From Rhodococcus sp. EPR-157 (GTDB lineage: Bacteria > Actinomycetota > Actinomycetes > Mycobacteriales > Mycobacteriaceae), in contig NZ_LVCV01000414.1 in NCBI RefSeq assembly GCF_001647195.1, positions 1-43,721 on the forward strand: 43,721 nucleotides of DNA, in the 5' to 3' direction. The translations under genes were made by a program, and so were the position numbers. Below, piece after piece: positions 17,867-25,895 of the stretch (position 1 is the stretch's first letter; each line of letters starts with the position of its first letter). Under the pieces are notes generated by a model, which was not told the DNA's origin, did not search any database, and saw only the letters and a program-made list of their open reading frames with translations.

Positions 17867-18412
17867 TCAGGAAGCTGCGGCAGTGCTGGTCTCGAACCTC
17901 GTGCCCACCACCACTGCGGCGACTACACAGGGTTTACTGCTCCGGTTGACCCACCGGTGCACGTTGCCGACCTGCACGATCACGTCGCCCGTGTGGAGGT
18001 CTTTGACCTGCGAGTCGCTGAGCTCCAGAGTGATGGGACCGTCCACGACCACGACCAGGTCGACTGTCTCCGAGGTATGCATGCCCTCCGTGCCGGGTTC
18101 GACAGTTGTCAGGAGGCCGGGGAAGGCCTCTTCCAGCTCCTCCAGCTGGCTCTCTGTCGGGGCGTCGATCGGGGCAGCGGCCTGCCCTGGTTGCAGAGTG
18201 AGGAGCACAAAACGCCAGCCGTCGGCCGGCGGGAAGTGGCTGTGCCACGACGGCTGCGAGCCATCTCGTGGCAGAACGCGTCCGTCGGCACCCCAGATGT
18301 GGTGCATGGCCACACCGGGCAGCGCCTCGGCCGATCGAGCCTCGATCATGGAATCCTCGGTGAAGACCGGATTGCCGTTTTCGTCGTTCGCTGAGATCAC
18401 TCGTCGGAGCAT
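17867..18412 (-). CDS. Cupin-domain protein
   Basis: 181 residues with one clear double-stranded beta-helix in the C-terminal half. The first cupin motif is GTEGMHTSETVDLVVVVDG (His112) and the second is GDVIVQVGNVHRWVNRS (His152). The N-terminal part repeats a weaker HHIWGADG...WHSHFPPADGWRF pattern. Such proteins bind a divalent metal and serve as small dioxygenases, isomerases or sensors in catabolic clusters. No function can be assigned. The start at 18412 has AAAGGA eight bases upstream. The gene is divergent from the PucR-type regulator and 173 bp upstream of the transporter operon on the same strand. Confidence 0.78.
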   Translation of the reverse strand: MLRRVISANDENGNPVFTEDSMIEARSAEALPGVAMHHIWGADGRVLPRDGSQPSWHSHFPPADGWRFVLLTLQPGQAAAPIDAPTESQLEELEEAFPGLLTTVEPGTEGMHTSETVDLVVVVDGPITLELSDSQVKDLHTGDVIVQVGNVHRWVNRSSKPCVVAAVVVGTRFETSTAAAS

Positions 18413-18836
18413 GGTCGTTCCTTTCGTCTGTTCATGGATCGGCGGCCAGTCTCGGGCAACGAGAGCCACTATTTCTGATCGGTTCTCGTCCACCGCCTCC
18501 CTGCATCCTGATCAAGACAACGGCGCCCGGCCACGGAGGACTGTCACCACATTGGCCAAGATTCCTCGACAGGTGTCGGGATCAGTGGAGGAGACCTCGC
18601 ACCGCCACGTAGCGCACCACCGCGAGGCGGTGGGGTTCACAAGCTGCCGCTGTCCTCCCGAAGCATCGCCCCGGCGTGGTGGACCAAGCGCCGTCCGTCG
18701 CGACTTCGGGCCCATCGACGCGACACCTGTCGGATGCCGGGACCGTCCGAGTTCGGTAGCGTAGGTCAACCCGCCCAGGTCGCCTGCCGAGGGGCGCACG
18801 ACGGCGTGACGGGTACTCGAGTCAAGGAGCGGTACG
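18413..18836. promoter_or_regulatory. Divergent control region between cupin and PucR-type regulator genes
   Basis: 424 bases with no convincing gene. It must hold the promoters of both divergent units. Two features are visible. One is an inverted repeat TCTCG-GGCAA-CGAGA at 18450-18464, 38 bases before the cupin start. The other is a 14-base segment GAGACCTCGCACCG at 18591-18604 that recurs exactly at 18839-18852 across the regulator's start codon. Whether the regulator binds either is untested. Confidence 0.4.
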
Positions 18837-20129
18837 GTGAGACCTCGCACCGAAGAGGACCTCTTCAGGCCCGATCGACGTCATGGGTCGGCGGCGGTGA
18901 CGACCACGGACTTCGACACCGTGCAGGCCATCGTGGACGACCTTGCCGACCGTCTCCAAAGATCGGTCGCTGTGGACGACACATCCATTCGGCTCATGGC
19001 GTCGAGTCGGCACTTCGGCGAGGAGGACGAGCTGCGATCGAGCTCGATCCTCAATCGTGAGGTGCCTGGTTCGATCGTCGACCGCATCTTGGACATGGGC
19101 ATCGCGGACTGGACGGAGCCCGGATGGGTCGAGGACGCCGAGCTGGGCCTGAGGCGCAGGTTATGTGTGCCGGTCCGCTATCACGGCTTGCCGCTGGGGT
19201 TCATGTGGCTCATCGAATGGCCGGCCCATCCCATCGGGCCCGCGGACGTCGAACGGGCCGTTGCCGCAGCTGCCCAGGCCGGCGTACTCCTCTTCCGCGG
19301 CCGGCTCACGCGCGAACGGTTGAGGAACCGTCACGAGGCCGTGTTGCGCGAGCTGGTCTCTTCGGACGAAGCAGCACGGGCGCAGGCGGTCGAGGACCTA
19401 CGGGCCGAGCAGGTCTTTCCCGAACACGCCCAGCCATATCAGGTGCTCGCAGTGCGGACGACGACTCTGGCCAACACCACGACAGGCGACCCCGAGTTGC
19501 AGCAGGTGGTCCAAGAGGCTGCGGGACGACTGCTGTCCGGCACCGCCATGGCGGTCGCAGGTCCGGCGCGAGCCTGGCTGATGCTCGCTGGGGCGGAGCC
19601 GTGGTCTGACCGTCGCGTCGAGTCGTTGCGCAGCCAGATCACCGACCGACTGGCCACAGGAACATCGGGTGAGCCTGAGGTGACCTTCGGCCTGGGCGGA
19701 GTGGTCACGGAGTTGGACGACCTACATCTCTCCTACCGTCAGGCTCTGATGGCGGCGCGTGCCGCGGATCTCGTGGCGTCGTTCTCGCCATTCGCGAGGT
19801 GGGCCGACCTCGGCCCGTATCAGCTGCTGCTGCGGATGAACAGCAGCGACATCGCGTCAGTGTCCTCCCTCCAGGCCCTCCAGGCCCTCGCAACCGCCGA
19901 CCATCACGGGATCCTGCTCGAGTCCCTCGAGTGCTTCCTCGACCACGCCGGCGACGTCCGTCGCTCCGCGAGCGTCGCCTGCGTGCACCGTGCCACGTTC
20001 TACCAACGACTCAGGCGCATCGAGGACATCACCGGGTGTGACCTCGGGTCCGGGACGGACCGGCTGATGCTGCACCTTGCACTCAAGATCCGCGCCCTGA
20101 CACCCAAGTCCGGGACGCTCGGCCGATGA
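18837..20129 (+). CDS. PucR/CdaR-family transcriptional regulator
   Basis: 430 residues. The C-terminus (about 375-430) carries the PucR-type helix-turn-helix: DVRRSASVACVHRATFYQRLRRIEDITG, then a LALKIRAL helix. It is preceded by a GGDEF-like CdaR central region (LSYRQALMAARAADL). The N-terminal 150 residues look like a small-molecule-binding domain. Such regulators activate purine, carbohydrate or amino-acid catabolism genes in response to a pathway compound. The GTG at 18837 has AAGGAG at 18824-18829. It is divergent from the cupin gene and most probably controls the neighbouring transporter and catabolic genes. Confidence 0.82.
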   Translation: MRPRTEEDLFRPDRRHGSAAVTTTDFDTVQAIVDDLADRLQRSVAVDDTSIRLMASSRHFGEEDELRSSSILNREVPGSIVDRILDMGIADWTEPGWVEDAELGLRRRLCVPVRYHGLPLGFMWLIEWPAHPIGPADVERAVAAAAQAGVLLFRGRLTRERLRNRHEAVLRELVSSDEAARAQAVEDLRAEQVFPEHAQPYQVLAVRTTTLANTTTGDPELQQVVQEAAGRLLSGTAMAVAGPARAWLMLAGAEPWSDRRVESLRSQITDRLATGTSGEPEVTFGLGGVVTELDDLHLSYRQALMAARAADLVASFSPFARWADLGPYQLLLRMNSSDIASVSSLQALQALATADHHGILLESLECFLDHAGDVRRSASVACVHRATFYQRLRRIEDITGCDLGSGTDRLMLHLALKIRALTPKSGTLGR

Positions 20130-20246
20130 CTCCAGGAACGGCTCGGGATCGACAGCCAGGGTCACGCCGCAGGCGTCCAAGGGTGGGGACCTCGACCTGG
20201 CCACCAGTGGGTACTTCTTCAAGTAAGTCCACCCCTCACTCGCGAA
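20130..20246. other. Boundary segment between the catabolic block and the iron-uptake genes
   Basis: A short + strand frame here ends in DLDLATSGYFFK at a TAA (20224-20226), with no start and no recognised family. It could be the tail of a lost gene or chance. A hairpin-like CCCTCA/TGAGGG pair lies at 20233-20252. No integrase, tRNA or repeat marks an island end. Confidence 0.3.
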
Positions 20247-20265
20247 TGAGGGCAGGCTAAGCTCG
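20247..20265 (+). promoter_or_regulatory. Candidate IdeR/DtxR iron box
   Basis: TGAGGGCAGGCTAAGCTCG matches the DtxR/IdeR consensus TTAGGTTAGGCTAACCTAA at 13 of 19 positions, including the AGGCTAA core. It lies 41 bases before the start of the siderophore-interacting reductase gene. IdeR with ferrous iron normally represses such genes, so this fits iron-dependent control of the two genes downstream. Confidence 0.55.
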
Positions 20266-20305
20266 GATTGTAAAGATTGCTTGTGTCGAGAAAGTAGCTG
20301 CATTC

Positions 20306-21163
20306 GTGTCGATGACTGATTCCGTAGTGCCACGAACGTTCGACGCGGTGACGGTGTCCACGGTGTTCGTGACTCCCGCAATGATCAGGGTTCGGTTCGG
20401 GGGTGCCGGACTCGGGAAGTTCGAGAGCACGGGGGTGCCCGACGAGAGGTTGCGGCTGCTCTTCGGTGATGGTGCCGAACAGGTCGCACGCAGCTACACG
20501 GTGCGCGCATTCGATCCGCGGGGACCGTTCCTCGACGTCGACTTCGTAGTACATGACGGCGGAATCGCGGCCGACTGGGCACTGCGCGCAAAGCCTGGTG
20601 ATCGGCTCGAGCTCTCCGAAGCTCGCGGATGGTACGGACCTCCCTCCGACAGTGGCTGGCAGTTGCTCGTCGCCGATATGACCGGCCTTCCGGCTTTGAC
20701 CCGCGTGATCGAGCAGCTCCCCGCGGATTCTCGCGCATTCGTGATCGCTACAGTGCCCGATGGCGGTGACGAACAGACCGTTGCGACACAAGGCAAGGTG
20801 TCCTACCAGTGGTTGCACACATGTCTTCCCGAGCGCGGGAAGACAAGCAGCACCGCCACACCGTCACTACCCCAAGCGGTGCGATCGTTCAGCCTTCCCG
20901 ACGGCCCAGGACATGTGTGGGTGGCCACCGAGGCCTCCGAAGCCCGATCCATCCGCAAGTACTTCCATCGCGAACTGTCTTGGGACCCCACCAGATTTCA
21001 AATCAAAGGATACTGGCGTCGGGACAAAGAACGATGGCAGCAGCGCTACGCGCAAGTACACGACCGCATCGACGCGGTCCGCGAGCAGGCCATTGCCGAC
21101 GGCAAATTCGGTGACGAACTCGCCCGAATCGTCGACAACGCACTCGAACAAGCCGGATTGTGA
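20306..21163 (+). CDS. Siderophore-interacting protein (FAD-linked ferric-siderophore reductase)
   Basis: 285 residues, the normal length for the SIP family. The FAD motif is RSYTVR at 62-67, followed by LDVDFVVHDGGIAADWA, the typical linking segment. The nicotinamide half starts with WQLLVADMTGLPALTRVIEQLP and ends with HVWVATEASEARSIRKYF and KGYWRRDKERW. These cytoplasmic enzymes release iron from imported ferric siderophores by reduction. The start is GTG 20306 or ATG 20312. No strong ribosome site distinguishes them. An IdeR-like box upstream and a siderophore-binding lipoprotein downstream support the role. Confidence 0.9.
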   Translation: MSMTDSVVPRTFDAVTVSTVFVTPAMIRVRFGGAGLGKFESTGVPDERLRLLFGDGAEQVARSYTVRAFDPRGPFLDVDFVVHDGGIAADWALRAKPGDRLELSEARGWYGPPSDSGWQLLVADMTGLPALTRVIEQLPADSRAFVIATVPDGGDEQTVATQGKVSYQWLHTCLPERGKTSSTATPSLPQAVRSFSLPDGPGHVWVATEASEARSIRKYFHRELSWDPTRFQIKGYWRRDKERWQQRYAQVHDRIDAVREQAIADGKFGDELARIVDNALEQAGL

Positions 21164-21200
21164 AATCCCCGAACTCACCCACTCCTCTGTAAGGAACCCC

Positions 21201-22234
21201 ATGGCTTCCTCGATCACCCTGTCGCCGATAACAGTGTCGTCACTGATGATCTCTCACGCCGGCACTTCGGCGCCGCCGCAGGTCTATCCCTCGCCGCGCT
21301 GGTCGGTGCGGCATGTTCTTCCGCAAACGACGACACCGGCAACAGCACTGCGGGCGGCTCGACTCGCACGATCGAGACACCGATGGGCCCAGTCACAGTC
21401 CCGGTGAATCCACAACGAGTCGTGAGCCTGGACGCATACGTCGGATTGCAAACCCTCGACGAACTCGGTGCCCCGGTTGTCGCGACCGGAACCCTCGGCG
21501 GTGGACTGCGCACCCTCGTCAGCGCCGCCTCGCAAGAGTTGCCCTCGATCGGTGTCACTGCACTCGGGGACATGCAACTCGAAGCGATCGCTGCAGCGGC
21601 ACCCGACCTGATCGTCGGACGCCAACCGATCGGCGAGGAGTACTACACCGAATTGTCCGGTATCGCTCCCACAGTGTTGATCCCTTTCACGTACTGGCGG
21701 GACCAGTACATCGATGTTGCCGATTCTGTCGCACTCGGCGCTCAGGCCACGCAGAACTTCACAGGTCTCGACGAACGGATCGTCGCCCTCCGCTCCGAGA
21801 TCGAGCTGGCGTGGCCCGATGGAGTTCGTCTGTCGGTGGTCCGGGTGTCGGACACCTCCGGTGATGTGCGCTCGTACAACACTCTCGCCGCATCGACAAC
21901 GTTCTTGTACGCCGATATTCTTTCGGGAGCAGGGATCGTCCCTACCGCCAATTCCTTGACCGGAGCTGATCCGAGCAAGGTCAACACCGCTGTCAGCGCA
22001 GAGAATCTTCCGCTCATCGACGGTGACGTGATCATCTACTACGTCGGAGCCGGCGGCCAAGCCGACGCAGGAATTGCGGTCGAGCAGTCTCTCGTCTCGA
22101 GCCCGTTATGGTCGAAACTGTCAGCAGTACAAGCTGACCGAGCTTTCAAAGTCGACTCGGCACCATGGTTCGACGGCTACAACCTGACCGGGGCAAACGC
22201 TGTCATCGACGATCTGCGAAGAATCCTTCTCTGA
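21201..22234 (+). CDS. Iron-siderophore ABC transporter substrate-binding lipoprotein (FecB/FepB type), start out of frame
   Basis: The main frame gives a periplasmic-binding-protein fold (PF01497): RVVSLDAYVGLQTLDELG, AAAPDLIVG, and a C-terminal VDSAPWFDGYNLTGANAVIDDL. It would bind an extracellular ferric siderophore and deliver it to an ABC permease not in this window. Upstream of the internal ATG at 21383, the same frame encodes a twin-arginine lipoprotein signal, SRRHFGAAAGLSLAALVGAAC, read at about 21257-21319. That frame has no ATG, GTG or TTG before it. The only good start is ATG 21201 with AAGGA five bases upstream, and it is one base out of register. One extra base in the CCC at 21217-21219 would join them. 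So this is either a frameshifted gene or a sequencing error. Confidence 0.75.
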
Positions 22235-22499
22235 CGCGAGGAACTGTGCGATCGCCGCATCGTTCGCGTGTCCAGTCGTGTACTTCAGAAAGCACCTCGC
22301 ATTCATGGCCCGACGGCCTGACGGCGAGGCGCTCGGCGTTAACGTCTTCGTCGCCGCTTCGTCGGACCGCAAACTCGTGAGTGTTCGGAAAGCCGTTGCA
22401 TCGACGGAGTATTGCAACGGGACGACTCGTGGCCGGAGGCCCATGTCGCCGCTGCCCGGTGGACAAGGGTTGCGACGTCGCACTTGACCCAGCGGGCCT
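22235..22499. other. Non-coding stretch with no recognisable gene
   Basis: After the siderophore-binding gene stop, open frames exist on both strands but none resembles a protein family. It leads into the aldolase remnant and may be further decayed coding sequence. Confidence 0.4.
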
Positions 22500-22745
22500 A
22501 TGGCCGCTCTCCACAGAGCGCTGTGGCAGGGAGGGCGGGTCGCTGCAGACGACATCGTGCGGCCGGTCCAGGATCGGCCGGTCCAGGTCGGCCGGGAGAC
22601 CTTGACCCTGGGATACGCGGGCGTGTACTCGAGCTTCCTGCGCCACGCCGAAGCTGCGGCGAGGCAGTACGGACTCGACACTCGTGCAATTCTTCTCGCG
22701 GCCGGCGAACTGGGACTCGTCGACGATCTTCGGACCCTCAGCTGA
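22500..22745 (+). pseudogene. C-terminal remnant of 4-hydroxy-2-oxovalerate aldolase (DmpG/BphI/HsaF family)
   Basis: About 60 residues read AADDIVRP, then [20 protein letters not shown], then [20 protein letters not shown]. This is the well-conserved C-terminal communication domain of the class II aldolase that splits 4-hydroxy-2-oxo acids in meta-cleavage and steroid pathways. The roughly 270-residue TIM barrel with the metal and catalytic sites is absent, and the extreme C-terminus ([10 protein letters not shown]) departs from the family. No acylating acetaldehyde dehydrogenase partner is nearby. The fragment cannot be an active aldolase and is taken as a relic of a deleted aromatic or steroid pathway. 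Confidence 0.78.
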
Positions 22746-22747
22746 AA

Positions 22748-23056
22748 TCATCGATACTGCTGCAGGTAAAGACTGCGTCCGTCCCTCTCTCTGTCTGGGC
22801 GAAACGGGTCATTGTTGAGAGTCCACCCCCTCCCGCCGACGCGTGTCGAGATCTGCCAAGCCCGCACGTAGAAGCAGCCCACGCAGCTTGCGAACGCTGC
22901 GACTGTGAGAGCGCACAGCGTGAGTGTCCATCCGCTTCTGATTGCCAGGGCGAAGACGAACGACCCTAGGCCCAAGAACCCGAGAAGCATGAACACGTAG
23001 CCCAAAAAGGGAAACGGAATCTTGCGCAGATTGTTTTTCAGCACTTCCGACACCAC
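22748..23056 (-). CDS. Small two-helix membrane protein
   Basis: 102 residues with two hydrophobic segments: GYVFMLLGFLGLGSFVFALAI (about 19-39) and LTLCALTVAAFASCVGCFYV (about 45-64). A basic, aromatic tail follows (DPFRPDRERDGRSLYLQQYR). I do not recognise a family. Start codons GTG at 23056 or 23053 lie just after AAGG. It is divergent from a TetR gene, and the shared upstream region has a perfect 18-bp palindrome, so its expression is probably under that repressor. That arrangement is typical of stress or efflux accessory proteins, but no role can be claimed. Confidence 0.6.
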   Translation of the reverse strand: MVSEVLKNNLRKIPFPFLGYVFMLLGFLGLGSFVFALAIRSGWTLTLCALTVAAFASCVGCFYVRAWQISTRVGGRGWTLNNDPFRPDRERDGRSLYLQQYR

Positions 23057-23138
23057 CTTGTTTTTCTGTACTCGAATGCAGCTTCCTCGGAGGCCTCGGC
23101 GAACGACTACCTACGGGACCCGGCGATGCAACTAACAA

Positions 23139-23156
23139 TACGCTACGCGTAGCGTA
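23139..23156. promoter_or_regulatory. Perfect 18-bp palindrome, likely TetR operator
   Basis: TACGCTACGCGTAGCGTA is identical to its reverse complement. It sits in the 173-bp region between the divergent small membrane protein gene and the TetR gene, 73 bases before the TetR start. Position and symmetry are typical of autoregulated TetR-family operators. Confidence 0.7.
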
Positions 23157-23229
23157 GCGCGCAAATGCGAGGCCTTGGCAAGTAGATGCCAGCTGACTGG
23201 ATAATGTTCAGGACAACCGGACGGAGAAC

Positions 23230-23790
23230 ATGGCACCGACATCGAGTGATGACAGAATCCACGCTGCCGCACTGCAGCTACTGCGCAGCGGCGGCCCCCG
23301 TTCGGCAACGATCGAAGGTGTGGCGGCGTTGTCCGGGGTGGCGAAGACCACGATCTACAGGCGCTACCGGAACCGCCGAGAGATGCTCAGTGCGGTTCTG
23401 GCGCCCATCTCAGATCCACCACGGGGCGACATACAGATGGAACCAGTCGAGCAACTACGGTCGTTCGTTCACTACGCTGCGGGCGCCGTTCATGCCGGGA
23501 TCGGGTTCGGTGGCTTGGCGGCGTTGTTGGTAGGTGATGATCCAGAATTCTGCGAATTGTTTCGTGACGTTCTCGTCGAGCATCGTTCGCACCTGTCGGC
23601 GGCCGTCCGCGCCGCGGTCGAGGCCAAGTTGATCCGGCCCGACGTTCCGATCGACACTCTCGTCGATTCGATCGTGGGCACGTACGCGATGGAACAGGCG
23701 CGCACGGGCAAGATCGAAGAGGGGTGGGAGGATCGAATAATTGCTCTACTGTTCCCCGGATCGGACCGCGTCGGATCCTCACGGAGTTGA
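23230..23790 (+). CDS. TetR-family transcriptional regulator
   Basis: 186 residues. The N-terminal DNA-binding domain reads IHAAALQLLRSGGPRSATIEGVAALSGVAKTTIYRRYRNRREML. The VAKTTIYRRYRNR recognition helix is characteristic of TetR. The C-terminal ligand domain (about 70-186) is all-helical and not assignable to a ligand. The ATG start has GGAG three bases upstream, slightly close. It is divergent from the small membrane protein gene across the palindrome at 23139-23156. It is followed by the CoA-transferase remnant, which shows no sign of coupling to it. Confidence 0.85.
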   Translation: MAPTSSDDRIHAAALQLLRSGGPRSATIEGVAALSGVAKTTIYRRYRNRREMLSAVLAPISDPPRGDIQMEPVEQLRSFVHYAAGAVHAGIGFGGLAALLVGDDPEFCELFRDVLVEHRSHLSAAVRAAVEAKLIRPDVPIDTLVDSIVGTYAMEQARTGKIEEGWEDRIIALLFPGSDRVGSSRS

Positions 23791-23845
23791 GATGCTTGAT
23801 CGGTCTCGGACCCATCGTCCGGAGCTGATGCAGTGGATGTGAGGG

Positions 23846-24208
23846 GTGGCATTTGCCCAGCCCTCCGTTTTGGCGATTCTTATCGGGGTTCAGAACGACC
23901 GCGGATGGCGCACGTTGGTCGACGATGTCCTCGACATTCCGGAGATGGCCGACGATGACCGGAACGCGACCAATGTTCTGCGCGTACAGAACCGAGCAGA
24001 ATGCGACGCGCTCGTCGTCGAACGCACATCGTTGTTCACGACGGCGGATCTCAGCGCGAACTTGGCTGCCGCGGGAATCCTTGCATCCCAGGTCAACCAC
24101 GCGCCACCGACTGTCCTGCGCCACCGCAGGGGTGGATGGAGGTACAGCGCCCGTTCGACGAGTAAGTCCGTGTCACGGCCCGACTATCTTGTAGCGCTGT
24201 ATGCGTGA
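23846..24208 (+). pseudogene. C-terminal remnant of a CaiB/BaiF (family III) CoA-transferase
   Basis: Residues of this frame follow the family pattern near the C-terminus: GVQNDRGWRTLVDDVLDIPE, MADDDRNATNVLRVQNRAEC, then TTADLSANLAAAGILASQVN. Intact family III CoA-transferases have about 400 residues, with the catalytic Asp in the missing N-terminal part. An in-frame TGA at 23840-23842 stands just before the first codon. The last 30 residues lose similarity and run into the 3' end of the opposite-strand regulator gene. It cannot encode an active enzyme and is read as a relic of a lost acyl-CoA pathway next to the monoterpene-type cluster. Confidence 0.75.
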
Positions 24209-25840
24209 GTACAAGGTCGTCCGCCCGATCCCGAGAGCGTCGGCCGCGATGGTCTTGTTCCCTCGCGATGCGCGGAGCGCGGCAACGATGGCGTCGCGCT
24301 CGGCCGCTTCCATCAACGTGAGCGCACGGCCGGCTCGTGGTTGCGGTCGAATGACCTGCGGCAGATCCAACTCCGTGACCACACCGCTATCACGGCCTCG
24401 CACCGCGAAGTCGATCACTGCGCGCAATTCACGAAGGTTGCCGGGCCAATCGTGTTGCGCAAGAGATCGAAACACCGACGGTGCAAATTCGATCGCAGAA
24501 CCGGGGGCGACTTCCGAGACGACCGACTTCACGATCGACACCAGCTTGTGCGGGTACGAACGGAGCGGTTGAAGTTCGCGGCGGGTCAACGCCTGGGATG
24601 CCAGAGCGCGGTGGGGGTTGCTCAGCTCGGCAATCGGAATGCTCGTGAGCACCACGGAACAGGCGCTCTCTGACACTACCGCTGAAAGCTGTCGTACCAA
24701 CTTGATCTCCAACGCGTCGATATTGTCGATCACTACGGAGGCTTCGGGATGTGACAGAGCCGATCGAACGTCGGCGAACCACTGCGTCTTGGTGCCGATG
24801 GAGTCGAAACTGTCGAACGATGCTCTTGCTTCTCCTGCAATCTTGAGCGCCGTTGTTGTCTTGCCCGTTCCCGGCTCGCCTGTCACCAGAACTACGCGAG
24901 AGAGCGGCGGGGCCGCTGCAGCAGACGCGGTTGTCGGAGTCGCTCGGAAACCCGCGGTAAGTCGTTCCGGCTGAGGGGCGCTTTTTTCGGTGATCTCGAA
25001 CAGGACACCGCCGTTGCTCCCCGCGACCGAACTCGCGCGGACCGCGACGGGCAGACCGGAAGCGAGGACGAGAGATCCTTCGTAGTCCGACCTTGTCGTC
25101 AACTCGGATGCAATCGCTCGCAACGCAACATGGTCGACTCCTCTCACCAGGTCGGCCGCGGCAGTATTGGCAAGCACGAGGTTCTCACCGAGCGCCACCA
25201 CGGCGTGCCGCACCTTGTTCGAATGGGACTGGAACTCGGCCAGTAGTTGCTTTTCGGCTATTCGTGATCCCTCCAGGAGGCGCTGCTCGATGTCGCGTGT
25301 CGCACGCATCAGGAACGGGCCCAGAAGCGTCGTTGCGTCGGAGACCGGACCGGAGACATCGATGACGCCTTCGATCCTGTGCGTGATCGGATGGATGATC
25401 GGAGCGCCATAGCAGGCGAAGAGCTTCAGGGCTTCGAGAAAGTGTTCATCTCCTGTGACAGCAATCGGCTTTCGGAGCTCGAATGCGGTAGCGAGCGAAT
25501 TCGTTCCGCTTACTTCTTCCAGGTACTGGAAGCCCGGGACTGCGAGAACACGGTCGAGAGCTTGACCGACAGTCCGGTCTCCGACTCGCCGATCGACAAT
25601 CCTCGACGTCCGGTCGGCCAGGAGTATCGAAAATCGAGTATCGGCGAGATCGTCGACCATCTTGTCCAGGACCGGCCCAGCGGCCAACGTCAGGCTGCTT
25701 CGCGTGTCGACATCCGCGATGGTCCTTTCACGGACGTCCATTCCCGGGTCCAGGCCGCTCATGGCAGCTCGGTGCCATGCAAGTTCGATCTCTGGACGTC
25801 TGTGCAGAGCTTCGCTTGTGTCGCGACCAGTTGCGGTCAC
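24173..25840 (-). CDS. AcoR/MimR-like regulator: GAF, AAA+ and Fis-type HTH, without a GAFTGA motif
   Basis: 555 residues. The N-terminal half has a GAF-like sensor (about 45-215) with the family motif EEVSGTNSLATAFELRKPIAV and CYGAPIIHPITHRIEGVIDVSG. The AAA+ domain keeps Walker A GEPGTGKTT (321-329), a Walker B-like SVVIDN (368-373) and WPGNLREL (465-472). The sigma-54 contact motif GAFTGA is absent, and the segment between the Walker motifs is short. The C-terminal Fis helix-turn-helix is RGNKTIAADALGIGRTTLYS. The GTG at 25840 is preferred because a GGAGGA site lies six bases upstream. The gene follows the LDI operon by 55 bp on the same strand and likely activates it in response to a terpene or alcohol. 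Confidence 0.85.
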   Translation of the reverse strand: MTATGRDTSEALHRRPEIELAWHRAAMSGLDPGMDVRERTIADVDTRSSLTLAAGPVLDKMVDDLADTRFSILLADRTSRIVDRRVGDRTVGQALDRVLAVPGFQYLEEVSGTNSLATAFELRKPIAVTGDEHFLEALKLFACYGAPIIHPITHRIEGVIDVSGPVSDATTLLGPFLMRATRDIEQRLLEGSRIAEKQLLAEFQSHSNKVRHAVVALGENLVLANTAAADLVRGVDHVALRAIASELTTRSDYEGSLVLASGLPVAVRASSVAGSNGGVLFEITEKSAPQPERLTAGFRATPTTASAAAAPPLSRVVLVTGEPGTGKTTTALKIAGEARASFDSFDSIGTKTQWFADVRSALSHPEASVVIDNIDALEIKLVRQLSAVVSESACSVVLTSIPIAELSNPHRALASQALTRRELQPLRSYPHKLVSIVKSVVSEVAPGSAIEFAPSVFRSLAQHDWPGNLRELRAVIDFAVRGRDSGVVTELDLPQVIRPQPRAGRALTLMEAAERDAIVAALRASRGNKTIAADALGIGRTTLYSRIQRYKIVGP

Positions 25841-25895
25841 TTCGTATCCTCCTGCCGTCACGTCGACCCGCACTGTGGGCCAAGTCACCGTTCAA

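Noticed and set aside
21383-22234. ATG 21383 as the true start of the siderophore-binding protein
   Set aside because: It would remove the lipoprotein signal that is clearly encoded just upstream in the same frame, and it has no ribosome site.
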